Source: Anammoximicrobium sp964409865 (GTDB lineage Bacteria; Planctomycetota; Planctomycetia; Pirellulales; Pirellulaceae). Taken from it: a stretch of 64,000 bases of DNA. The notes beneath the pieces are model-generated. The model did not search any database. It was not told where the DNA came from and saw only the letters and a list, made by a program, of their open reading frames with translations. Position 1 is the stretch's first letter. Each line of letters opens with the position of its first letter. The stretch spans positions 1-64,000 of the forward strand of contig CAYPGE010000001.1 of the NCBI GenBank assembly GCA_964409865.1, given 5' to 3'. Shown in pieces: positions 7,802-16,533 of this stretch. The position numbers were made by a program, and so were the translations under genes.

Positions 7802-10800
7802 ATGAAATGGAATCTGATCTGCTTGTTCGCCCTGCTGCTCGGAGCATCCGCCGCGGTCTCTGCGGGGGACTGGCCCACGTACTTGGGCGACTATGGACGG
7901 ACGGGGGTGACGGCGGAGCAGCCGGCGCTGCCGCTGCGGCAGGCTTGGCTGTTTTCGTCAACGGCCGTTCCGCGGCGCACGTGGACGGAGGCGGTGGGAC
8001 GGATCATCGAGGGCAAGGAGATCGGCGACCGCGTGCGGTTCGACGATGCGTTGCAAGTGGCGGTGGTAGGCCCGCGCGTCTTCTTCGGCTCGTCCGTCGA
8101 CCACCAGGTTCGCTGCTTGGACCTGCACACCGGCGAAGAGATCTGGCGATTCTTTACGGACGCGCCGATTCGGCTGGCCCCCAGCGTCGCGGCGGGCCGG
8201 GTGTATGTCGGTTCCGACGACGGTTATACGTACTGCCTGGACGCCGAGTCCGGGAGTCTGGCCTGGAAGCAGCGGCTGGGGCCGGACCAGGAATGGTTTC
8301 TGGCCCGCGGCGAGATGATCTCCCGCTGGCCCGTGCGGACCAGTGTGCTGGTTGACCAAGGCGTGGCCTATTTCGGAGCGGGCATCTTCCCGCACGAGAA
8401 CGTTTACCTGGGCGCGGCCCGCGCCGCCGACGGCACGCTGCTGTGGCGAAACGACAACCTCAGCCACCTGGATGCGGGGCGCAACGACCTTTCGCCGCAA
8501 GGCTACCTGCTGGCAACGGCGGACGTGCTGTACGTTCCTTCGGGACGGTCGCGTCCCAAGGCCGTCAGTCGAACCACCGGGGAACTCATCGGCGGGGGAG
8601 CCGCCGCGCTGAGCCTCGCCAGTACGGCCATCGCCGGAACGGACGCGCTGATCGCCGACGGGCGTCTGCAGTCGTACTCGCTGGGCACGCACCTGGTCGT
8701 GGTCGAGGACGCTTACTACGTCACGGCCGGCCGCGAACTGCTGCGGACCAAGCGAAAAGAATTCACGGCGGCGTGCAACGAGCGTGTCAGGATCGCGAAC
8801 GAGTTGCGCGATTTGGCCCGCAAACTGCCGGGCGCCGGCGACCAGGCCGGCGCGATGCGCCAGCGGATGGCCGAGTTGCGCAAGCGCGTGCAGGAAATCG
8901 TCGATGTGGGCGTAGTCTGGCGGAGGCCGTGCGCGGCGGATGCCAGCTTGATCGTCGCGGGCGGCACGGTGTTCGCCGGCGGAGAAGGAAACGTCACCGC
9001 GTTCGAAACGGCAGCGGGCCAGGAGGTCTGGAAGGCCGACGTCGAGGGGCAGGCTCGGGGGCTCGCCGTCGCTTCGGGCAACCTCCTGGTCAGTACCACG
9101 GCGGGCAAGATCTACTGTTTTGCCAGCGCGCCGGCGACGGACGCAGCGACCAATGCACCGGCCGGCGCAACGGCTGCGGACCATCCGTTCACGGCGGACG
9201 AGTGGACTGCCGTGTACCAGCGTGCCGCCGAGGAAATTCTGCAAGCCACGGGGGTGAAACGCGGGTACTGCCTGGTCGTGGGCAACGAACAGGGACGGCT
9301 CGCGCTGGAATTGGCACGCCGCAGCGAGCTGAAGATCTTCGCGGTCGAGCCGGACGAAAACAAAGTCCAGGAATCCCGCCGGGCGCTGGCGGCCGCCGGG
9401 CTGTACGGCCATCGCATCACGGTGCATCAGGCCGATCTGGCCGCAATTCCGTACTCGAACTACTTCGCCAATCTGATCGTCTCGGACACCCTGCTTTCGA
9501 CGGGCGCGATTCCGGGCGACCCGCAAAAACTGGCTCGGCACCTCAAACCGGCCGGCGGGGTCATCGCCCTGGGCCGTCCTGCCGGCGCGCCGGGCGAGGC
9601 TTTGACGGAGTCGGCGGCGAGAGCCTGGCTGGCGAAGATGCCCATCGCCGGTCAGAGCGTCATCCGGACCGTCGGATCGTGGGTCACGTTGACTCGCGGG
9701 ATGCTGCCCGGCGCGGGCCAGTGGACGCACCAGTATGCCGAACCGGGCAATACGGCCAGCAGCGGCGACACGCTGGTCAAGGGCGGCCTGGGAGTGCTCT
9801 GGTACGGCGACCCGGGACCGGACCTGATGGTCAACCGCCACTTGGGAGCCGTCGGCCCGCTGGTCCTCAATGGGCGGATGTTCGTGCAGGGCGAAAACAG
9901 CCTGATGGCTTACGATGCGTTCAACGGGCAGCTGTTGTGGAAGGTGGAAAACCCGCAGTCGATTCGCACCGGGGTCTACCAGAATCGAAACCCCGGCAAC
10001 TTGGCAGCCACGGACGAGCGGGTGTTTCACATGGCTCGCACCAAGGTCTACGAACACGATGCGGCGACGGGGGAAGTCAAACGCGTTCACGAACTGCCGC
10101 CGTCCGTCGATTCCAAGACCCACGAGTGGGGCTACGTCGCGGTCCGCGACGGCGTGCTGTTCGGCACGGCAACCACGCGGCCGGAACTGATCGAACTGAA
10201 CCTCCGCCGGCGGGGCAATCCGGGCGACGCGGCCACCGACAGCATCTTTGCGATCGACGCGGCCAGCGGCAAGCATTTGTGGAAGTACCAGGGCCAGAGC
10301 ATCAACTTCCAGACCATCGCCATCGGGCCGGAGCGGGTGTTCTTCATCGACAGTTCGGTGACAAGCGAACAGCGGGAAGCGATCCTGCGGCAGGACAAGA
10401 GCGAGCTGGAACGTCTGGAAGGCGCGGCCCGCCAGAACGCCGAAGACCGCCTGAAGGCCCTCGACGTGCGGCTGGCCGTCGCCCTGGACGCGGCCACCGG
10501 CAAGGAACTCTGGTCCACGCCGGTGGACGTCACCGACTGCAGCGAGATCGGCATTGGCGGCGGCAAGCTGACGATGATGTACCACGACGGCGTGCTGATC
10601 CTGTGCGGAGCCAACGCCAACGGGCACTTCTGGAAGCAGTTCGTGGCCGGCGACTTTTCCCGCCGCCGGCTGGTGGCGCTGTACGCGCAGGACGGGTACA
10701 AAATGTGGGCCAAGGACGCCAATTACCGGCACCGGCCCATTATCGTGGGCGACCGGGTGATCGCCGAGCCGTGGGCCTTCGACCTGAAATCGGGCGAGCA

Positions 10801-11695
10801 GAAGACGCGCGAACATCCGGTGACCGGAGCGGCCGTGCCGTGGAGCTTCATGCGGCCGGGGCACCACTGCGGCGCGATTTCGGCGTGCGACAACATGCTG
10901 CTGTTCCGCAGCGGCTACACGGGGTTCTTCGACCTGTTGAGTGACGCCGGCACGCAGCACTTTTCCGGGCATCGCCCCGGTTGCTGGATCAACGCCATTC
11001 CGGCCAGCGGCCTGGTGGTGATTCCCGAAGCCAGCGCCGGCTGCGTGTGCATGTTCTCGATCGCCTCGACGATCGTCATGGAACCGCGCGAGGCGCGCCG
11101 GCCGTGGAGTCTGTACAGCGGCGTGGGAGCTACGACTCCGGTCCGGCAGATGTCGCTGAACTTCGGCGCGCCAGGGGACCGGCGGGACAAGCAGGGCAAG
11201 CTGTGGCTCGCGTACCCGCGGCCCACGCCGAACCCGTCGCTGGAGACGAGCCTGGATCTCAAGCTGCAGTTCGAGACCGAGTTCCAACCTGGGGGAGGTT
11301 TCTTCACCGCTGACGGAGACGCTTCAGAACGCAGTCCGTCGCAGTGGGCCTGGGTTGTTTCTTCCGGGGCTCGGGGCGCAAAACGCCTCGTGCTGCCGCT
11401 GCGGGGCGCCGGCGACGGTCCGGGCACCTACCACCTGCGGCTCGTCTTTGCCCGTGCGGCAGGCGATCAGCCCGGCCAGCGTGTCTTCGACGTGCGCGTC
11501 CAGGGTGAGTTGGCCTGCCAAGGGGTGGACGCCGCCGCTGCGTCCGGCAACGCCGACGGTTTCGCCGTGCGGGAGGTCAAGAACGTTCCCGTGTCGGACC
11601 AGCTCGTGATCGAATTCGCCTCGGCCCACGCCTCGCCGACACCCGCGCAGATGCCGATTCTCTGTGGCCTGGAAGTGGAGCGATCAAACCCGTGA
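7802..11695 (+). CDS. exported PQQ-like beta-propeller protein with internal methyltransferase-like domain
   Basis: A 1297-residue protein beginning with a signal peptide (about residues 1-21). Residues about 23-470 form a PQQ-type propeller (WPTYLGDYGRTG, then repeated GEEIWR and GQEVW blades) interrupted by a charged helical segment near 305-365. Residues about 480-620 resemble a class I methyltransferase: VVGNEQGRLALEL as the glycine-rich loop, then an acidic FAVEPDE strand end and VSDTLL. Residues about 650-1120 form a second propeller, and the last 150 residues a beta-sandwich-like tail. The start is fixed by the signal peptide and a GGAGG site. Planctomycetes carry many such propeller proteins of unknown job. 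An extracytoplasmic methyltransferase would be odd, because S-adenosylmethionine is not expected there, so the insert may be only structural. Confidence 0.75.
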   Translation: MKWNLICLFALLLGASAAVSAGDWPTYLGDYGRTGVTAEQPALPLRQAWLFSSTAVPRRTWTEAVGRIIEGKEIGDRVRFDDALQVAVVGPRVFFGSSVDHQVRCLDLHTGEEIWRFFTDAPIRLAPSVAAGRVYVGSDDGYTYCLDAESGSLAWKQRLGPDQEWFLARGEMISRWPVRTSVLVDQGVAYFGAGIFPHENVYLGAARAADGTLLWRNDNLSHLDAGRNDLSPQGYLLATADVLYVPSGRSRPKAVSRTTGELIGGGAAALSLASTAIAGTDALIADGRLQSYSLGTHLVVVEDAYYVTAGRELLRTKRKEFTAACNERVRIANELRDLARKLPGAGDQAGAMRQRMAELRKRVQEIVDVGVVWRRPCAADASLIVAGGTVFAGGEGNVTAFETAAGQEVWKADVEGQARGLAVASGNLLVSTTAGKIYCFASAPATDAATNAPAGATAADHPFTADEWTAVYQRAAEEILQATGVKRGYCLVVGNEQGRLALELARRSELKIFAVEPDENKVQESRRALAAAGLYGHRITVHQADLAAIPYSNYFANLIVSDTLLSTGAIPGDPQKLARHLKPAGGVIALGRPAGAPGEALTESAARAWLAKMPIAGQSVIRTVGSWVTLTRGMLPGAGQWTHQYAEPGNTASSGDTLVKGGLGVLWYGDPGPDLMVNRHLGAVGPLVLNGRMFVQGENSLMAYDAFNGQLLWKVENPQSIRTGVYQNRNPGNLAATDERVFHMARTKVYEHDAATGEVKRVHELPPSVDSKTHEWGYVAVRDGVLFGTATTRPELIELNLRRRGNPGDAATDSIFAIDAASGKHLWKYQGQSINFQTIAIGPERVFFIDSSVTSEQREAILRQDKSELERLEGAARQNAEDRLKALDVRLAVALDAATGKELWSTPVDVTDCSEIGIGGGKLTMMYHDGVLILCGANANGHFWKQFVAGDFSRRRLVALYAQDGYKMWAKDANYRHRPIIVGDRVIAEPWAFDLKSGEQKTREHPVTGAAVPWSFMRPGHHCGAISACDNMLLFRSGYTGFFDLLSDAGTQHFSGHRPGCWINAIPASGLVVIPEASAGCVCMFSIASTIVMEPREARRPWSLYSGVGATTPVRQMSLNFGAPGDRRDKQGKLWLAYPRPTPNPSLETSLDLKLQFETEFQPGGGFFTADGDASERSPSQWAWVVSSGARGAKRLVLPLRGAGDGPGTYHLRLVFARAAGDQPGQRVFDVRVQGELACQGVDAAAASGNADGFAVREVKNVPVSDQLVIEFASAHASPTPAQMPILCGLEVERSNP

Positions 11696-11711
11696 TGATC
11701 GCCAGGTGCGA

Positions 11712-13844
11712 TCAGTCATAGATCCCTGTCATCTGCCACGCGTCGAACGATTTCAACTCGGCGTCCTGTCCCTGGGCGCGGAGCGATACGCCGAGGCTGT
11801 CTTCGCGGCCGGGATACACGCGCACCGCGACGCACTGCCGCCCGTTGACGAAGACTTCGACCACGCTGCGGTCGACGAACACGCGCAGTCGGAGCGGTTC
11901 GCCTTTGTCCAGGAAAACCGGGGCCGTTTCCGGCGCTCGAGAACGCACGTCGGGCAACAGCGACGAGTACGACGAATCGATCGTGATCGAACTGAGCTGC
12001 CGTCCCTTTTCCGACCGCTCGCGATAGCCTCGATCTCGAAAGAAGGCGATGCGGGTGAACTCTTCCCTGTTTGGCGAACGCAGAACGTTCATCTCGACCA
12101 GCGGCGCGCCGCGCGGATCCAACTCGGCGACGATCTCCATCGCGTTGCCCTGGATGCCCTCCAGCACGATCTCCTGGTTCGCAGCCAGGGTCATCGCTGC
12201 GACGCGCTGATGGTCCCCGCGCAGCGATTCGACATCCCCCGCCGGCTCGACGGCCAGTTCGTCCCGGTCGGCGAGCGTCAGGCGGCGCGGCAGCGTCATG
12301 ATCTGGTTCCAGCCCTGGGTGGGCTTGGCCGGGTTCATGTTGAAGATCACGATCACGCCACCCTTGCCGTCGGGCGTGGCGGACGGCGCGTGGACGCCTG
12401 CCGGGGCGGCCGGGCCAAAGTTGAAATCGCCGCCGTAAGTGACGACGAACTTGTCCCGCTCCTGGTCGTAATCACCCAGCAGGTATTTGCCGCCGCTCAT
12501 GTGGCTGAAGTGCAGCAGGATGTGCCGGTCGCCGATCGGCCAGAAATAGGGACAGGCCCCGTCGTCGCCGACCAGCGAGTACTGGTCGTTTTCCGCAAAC
12601 GGGTGCAGGTATTCCCAGTTGGCCAGATCCGGCGAGCGGAACAGGAAATTGGCTCGCACCGGCTTGCCGCCCGGCCCCGGCACGGTTCCTCCCGACAACG
12701 AGTAGTACAGGTCGCCCTTTTTCCAGATGCACGGGTCGAACACGCGGTAAGGCAAGGGCGATCCGTCGGGGCTGGCAATGGGAATCACCGCCTGGCCGGT
12801 CACCTTCTTCCAATTCAGCAGCAGCGGATCGCTGGACACGGCGACCATGTTGCCCACGCGCGTACCGTGATACATAGCAATCACGCGGTTTTCTTCGACC
12901 AAGGTCGCGCCGGAGTAGCAGCGGTCTTCCGGATTGGGGTAGATGGCCAACGGCAGATCCCGCCAGTGGATCAAATCGTCGCTGACCGCGTGGCCCCAGT
13001 GCTGCCGCGGGTCCTCCGGCGGGTAGGCCTGGTAGAACAGGTGCCAGCGTCCCTGCCAGAAGCACAGTCCGTTGGGATCGTTCAGCGAGCCCTCGGGGTT
13101 GACGTAGTGGTAGATCGGCCGATGCGGATCGCCCGCCATCGCCTTTCGCGACTGCTGCATGCGCAACAGCAGCGGATTGGTTTTCAGTTGGGCCTCTTGT
13201 TCTTCCAGCGTGTCGGCGAAGGTGAATTGGGGAACCTTGGAAGTACGATCGCCCGACATGACTCGCGCAAAGTCGGGATAGCTGGGCGTGCGGGGTTCGT
13301 CGGACTGGAAAATGTGATCGACGTTGATGTGCCCCCAACCGCCGGAGGCGGCGTCGACGATCTGCAGCGTCGCCGTCTTGCCCGCAAACTCTGCGACATC
13401 CCAGCCGTGCCAATCCATGACTTCCTGGTCCTTGCCATTCTTCAGGGCCGGGCCGATGGCGGTGCGAACCGTCTTGCCATCGACGACCAGATTCAAGCAG
13501 GTTTCGCCGGGGTGGTTTCCCGCCCCGATCAGAAAGTTGATGCGCTTCCGCTGGATCACAAACGGCGGCGAAGTGAGCCGGCCCGTGGGGACGTCGCCGC
13601 CCAGGTAAGAGTTGACCAGTCCGCGGCCCCATTGCCCAACGACCCTGTTGCCGGGCGAGACGTTGGCCACCGCCGGGCGACTGCCAAAGGCGGCACCATC
13701 GACCTTCCAGTCACCATAAGTCTCGCCCTCAAAGTCGGCGATCAGGAGGTCGCGGGACGACAGCAGTTCGTATTCCGCGGCCGTTGCGAACGCCGGCCGG
13801 ACGCAAGCGAACAACATCGCAAAAAAGAACAGCCTGGATTTCAT
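11712..13844 (-). CDS. exported GH32-like glycoside hydrolase with N-terminal beta-sandwich
   Basis: A 710-residue secreted protein with a signal peptide (to about residue 22), a beta-sandwich at 30-190, and a GH32 five-bladed propeller plus C-terminal sandwich. The nucleophile motif is SLNDPNG near residue 254 and the transition-state Asp segment is FDPCIW near 370. The usual ECP acid/base motif appears as DGACPYFWP near 427, with Ala in the Glu position by eye. The C-terminus (FVDRSVVEVFVNG) is typical of GH32. Known members cleave fructans or sucrose; the altered ECP motif makes activity on standard fructans uncertain. The start at 13844 is chosen for the signal peptide. It is convergent with the large propeller gene. 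Confidence 0.82.
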   Translation of the reverse strand: MKSRLFFFAMLFACVRPAFATAAEYELLSSRDLLIADFEGETYGDWKVDGAAFGSRPAVANVSPGNRVVGQWGRGLVNSYLGGDVPTGRLTSPPFVIQRKRINFLIGAGNHPGETCLNLVVDGKTVRTAIGPALKNGKDQEVMDWHGWDVAEFAGKTATLQIVDAASGGWGHINVDHIFQSDEPRTPSYPDFARVMSGDRTSKVPQFTFADTLEEQEAQLKTNPLLLRMQQSRKAMAGDPHRPIYHYVNPEGSLNDPNGLCFWQGRWHLFYQAYPPEDPRQHWGHAVSDDLIHWRDLPLAIYPNPEDRCYSGATLVEENRVIAMYHGTRVGNMVAVSSDPLLLNWKKVTGQAVIPIASPDGSPLPYRVFDPCIWKKGDLYYSLSGGTVPGPGGKPVRANFLFRSPDLANWEYLHPFAENDQYSLVGDDGACPYFWPIGDRHILLHFSHMSGGKYLLGDYDQERDKFVVTYGGDFNFGPAAPAGVHAPSATPDGKGGVIVIFNMNPAKPTQGWNQIMTLPRRLTLADRDELAVEPAGDVESLRGDHQRVAAMTLAANQEIVLEGIQGNAMEIVAELDPRGAPLVEMNVLRSPNREEFTRIAFFRDRGYRERSEKGRQLSSITIDSSYSSLLPDVRSRAPETAPVFLDKGEPLRLRVFVDRSVVEVFVNGRQCVAVRVYPGREDSLGVSLRAQGQDAELKSFDAWQMTGIYD

Positions 13845-13864
13845 TGGCAGCACTTTCGCTATAA

Positions 13865-14215
13865 TCACAAGGGCAGGAAGCAGATGCGGTTCATCCATTC
13901 TTCAGGCTCCGTCAGAGCCCAAATGAGTAGCAGATCGTCGGCGGCAGCGGCGACGGATAGGTGCTGAGGTATGATGAGCAGGCCAGGACTCGTTTCGGTC
14001 GTGATGAACTCAGCGAAATGCCTCGGCATGGTCCGCTGATCATGCGTGACCAAGAGGCGTCCGGCCCGCGCCGCCTTCTGTAACACCTGCATGTCGCTCA
14101 GGCCCGGCAGATCGGCGGCCAGGGCCGTCTGAAAGTCGACGGCCGGTTCGCGTCGAATCGTGGCCAGGACGATAATCTGATTGAGATCAGCGTCCGCCTG
14201 AAACCGGATGCTCAT
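13865..14215 (-). CDS. DUF5615 PIN-like protein, probable toxin partner
   Basis: A 116-residue protein of the DUF5615 PIN-like group. It starts with FQADADLN, where PIN-like nucleases have an acidic metal ligand, and has the LLVTHDQRTM segment that carries the second acidic site. These proteins are predicted Mg-dependent RNases of toxin-antitoxin type. Its ATG overlaps the stop of the upstream DUF433 gene (ATGA, 14212-14215), which means strict co-translation with the presumed antitoxin. Toxicity is inferred from family and layout only. Confidence 0.75.
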   Translation of the reverse strand: MSIRFQADADLNQIIVLATIRREPAVDFQTALAADLPGLSDMQVLQKAARAGRLLVTHDQRTMPRHFAEFITTETSPGLLIIPQHLSVAAAADDLLLIWALTEPEEWMNRICFLPL

Positions 14216-14529
14216 GAACGTATCGCCTGCGGTTGATGCTTCGCGTCCGCCAGTTTGCTGTAGAACATGGGGTCAGCGGACCGCGCAACCCGCCAGCGTG
14301 CCTCGTACTCGTCCCTGGATCCTGCCAGATAGGCATCTACGGCCGGCCGATTGGCGAGGTAGAAAGCGATCGAGCCGTACGTTTGTTCGAGGCTGAGTAC
14401 GGGGAATGCCTGGGCGATGGTTTCCGCTGTCTGGCCCTCCAGAAAGGCATACACGATCGAGTCCAAAGAGACTCGTGTGCCAGCGACCCAGTAGCCGCCG
14501 TCTCGATGCTCCACATACTGCCTGCTCAT
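14212..14529 (-). CDS. DUF433 protein, probable antitoxin
   Basis: A 105-residue DUF433 protein. The conserved core is visible as VAGTRVSLDSIVYAFLEGQT and AQAFPVLSLEQTYGSIAFY, a helix-turn-helix-like fold commonly paired with PIN-like DUF5615 proteins. The start at 14529 has GAAGGA upstream; a longer frame to 14688 adds unrelated sequence and is rejected. It is the first gene of a two-gene operon and probably represses its own promoter and neutralises the downstream PIN protein. Confidence 0.78.
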   Translation of the reverse strand: MSRQYVEHRDGGYWVAGTRVSLDSIVYAFLEGQTAETIAQAFPVLSLEQTYGSIAFYLANRPAVDAYLAGSRDEYEARWRVARSADPMFYSKLADAKHQPQAIRS

Positions 14530-14684
14530 CCGATGGTCCTTCTGCGATTCGCGGCAACCGCCGCTGCCTCCCAAGTCAACTCGAGACGCAACCTGATCTG
14601 ACCATTCTAAGCCAGCGACGAAGGATGGTCTACCCAGCGCAAACACACAGTCCGTTACCAGCAGTCCGCCTTGTCCGTCGCCGT

Positions 14685-16400
14685 TCACGGCGCGGGCAAC
14701 ACGAAGGTTCGACGCGCTTCACTGAGGAACTTGCGGGATAGATCTTCGACCATCGCGGGCCGCTGGGCGGCCAAGTCGCGTTGTTCGGCCGGGTCGCTTC
14801 GTAGGTTGTACAGCTCCCACCTCGCGCCGGGCCGCAGGCCGTCACGGCCCAGGATGTTCTGGCCGACCAGTTTCCAGTGGCCCTCGCGAATCGCGGCGTT
14901 GCGTTCATGCTCGAAAATCAACGTCCGCGGTTCGTCAGCACGATTTTGCAGCGCGGGCACCAAGCTCCGCCCGGACATCGGCAGAATGTCCTTGTCTGCC
15001 ACGGCCGCGGGGTATTTCGCCTCGGCGACTTCGACACAGGTCGGCATGATGTCCATCAGGTGCGCGACGTGCGTCCGCCACTGGCCCTGGCCGACGATGC
15101 GCGCCGGCCAGTGCGCGATGAGCGGCGTGCGGATTCCGCCTTCGTGAGCGTAGTGTTTGTACAGCGACAGCGGCGTGTTGCTGAGATTGGCCCAGGCACA
15201 GCCGTAACTGAACAGGCTGCCGGGGCCGCCCATTGCCGCCAGCGCCGGGCCCTCGTGCAACACGTTCGGCGATCCGGGCGTGGCCCCGTCGATTCCGTGG
15301 CCGGGTTTGGGATTGCGGAATCTCGCGGGATCAAGGTCGAAGCCGAAGGGTTCCCATTCGGCGCAGGCCCCGTTGTCGCTCAAGAACAGGATCAGCGTGT
15401 TCTCCAACTCGCCGTGCTGCCGCAGCGAAGCGACAATACGTCCGATGTTGGCGTCCATGTTCTCCACCATCGCCGCGTAAACCGCCATCCGCCGCGCCAG
15501 GTCGGCCCGCCGCTTGGCATCCAACGACTCCCAGGCCGGATTGCGGCCGTCGGCCGTCATGGAACCGAGCCGCTGGGCGACGGCCGGATTGTCGATCGGC
15601 GACCGCGGCGGCAGGGCGACGTCCGGCGACATCAGGCCGAGCTGCTTCATTCGTTCCAAACGTTCGGCGCGCAACACGTCCCAGCCGCGCTCGTAGGTGG
15701 CCGCGTAGCTCTCGATCAAAGCCGGCGGAGCTTGGACGGGAAAATGGGCCGCTTGGTAGGCGACGTACAGCAGCCACGGACGAGGCGTCTGCCGGGCGAT
15801 GTCCAGGAAGTCGAGCGCATGGTCGGTGATCGCATCGGTGGCGAAATACTTGCCCTGTGCGTAGCTTCGCTGCGGCCGGCCCGCCGGCCGCCGGATCATC
15901 ATCCCCGGCTCCCACGAATCGACCGCATAGCCGTGGACGAAGCCGTAGAACTCGTCGAAGCCGCGGGCGATGGGGCCCGGCTCATTCACGTGCCACTTGC
16001 CGCAAGCGTACGTCCCGTAGCCGGCCTTGCCCAGCACCTCGGCCAGCGTCACACATCGATCCGTCAGCCGGCCTTGGTAGCCCGGCAGATTGGCTCCCTT
16101 TCCCACGAACCGCCCGATGCCCGCTTGATGAGGGTACAGGCCGGTGAGCAGACTCGCGCGGGACGGGCAACAGCGGCTCGAATTGTAGCACTGCGAAAAC
16201 CGCACCCCCTTGGCCGCCAGGGCATCAAGATTCGGCGTGCGAATCTCGCCGCCATAGCAGCCCAGGTCCGAGAAGCCGAGGTCATCGGCCAGCACCAACA
16301 AGATATTGGGCCGGACATCGCTGCCCGCGGGTGAAACGCGGAATTCGCCGGCTGAAGCCGTCGCCGCCGCAAGGCTGATGGCCAACGCGAGGGGTCTCAT
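14685..16400 (-). CDS. exported Cys-type sulfatase (arylsulfatase family)
   Basis: A 571-residue sulfatase with a signal peptide (to about residue 18). Asp39-Asp40 begin the metal site (ADDLGFSDLG). Cys77 in CCPSR, followed by ASLLTGLYPHQAG, is the residue converted to formylglycine. ACGKWHV carries the Lys-Trp-His active-site segment and FLSDNGA the second metal pair. It hydrolyses sulfate esters outside the cytoplasm after modification of the Cys by a maturase encoded elsewhere. The C-terminus ends YNLRSDPAEQRDLA as in arylsulfatases. The start at 16400 is chosen for the leader. Its natural substrate is probably a sulfated glycan but cannot be named. Confidence 0.92.
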   Translation of the reverse strand: MRPLALAISLAAATASAGEFRVSPAGSDVRPNILLVLADDLGFSDLGCYGGEIRTPNLDALAAKGVRFSQCYNSSRCCPSRASLLTGLYPHQAGIGRFVGKGANLPGYQGRLTDRCVTLAEVLGKAGYGTYACGKWHVNEPGPIARGFDEFYGFVHGYAVDSWEPGMMIRRPAGRPQRSYAQGKYFATDAITDHALDFLDIARQTPRPWLLYVAYQAAHFPVQAPPALIESYAATYERGWDVLRAERLERMKQLGLMSPDVALPPRSPIDNPAVAQRLGSMTADGRNPAWESLDAKRRADLARRMAVYAAMVENMDANIGRIVASLRQHGELENTLILFLSDNGACAEWEPFGFDLDPARFRNPKPGHGIDGATPGSPNVLHEGPALAAMGGPGSLFSYGCAWANLSNTPLSLYKHYAHEGGIRTPLIAHWPARIVGQGQWRTHVAHLMDIMPTCVEVAEAKYPAAVADKDILPMSGRSLVPALQNRADEPRTLIFEHERNAAIREGHWKLVGQNILGRDGLRPGARWELYNLRSDPAEQRDLAAQRPAMVEDLSRKFLSEARRTFVLPAP

Positions 16401-16533
16401 GGTCAGTCCGTGCCTCCAGGGGAGTCTTATGAGGTGGGAAAGGAATGGCATCGCGTCTGTTCGGTGGAATTATCTCATGGCTGATATGCTACCGGGCGAA
16501 GATTGGAGTCTGTAGTGCCTGATCTCCGGTCTT

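Noticed and set aside
7958..11287. A 1109-codon minus-strand open frame opposite the propeller gene
   Set aside because: Antisense shadow; the plus strand has a signal peptide, propeller motifs and a ribosome site.
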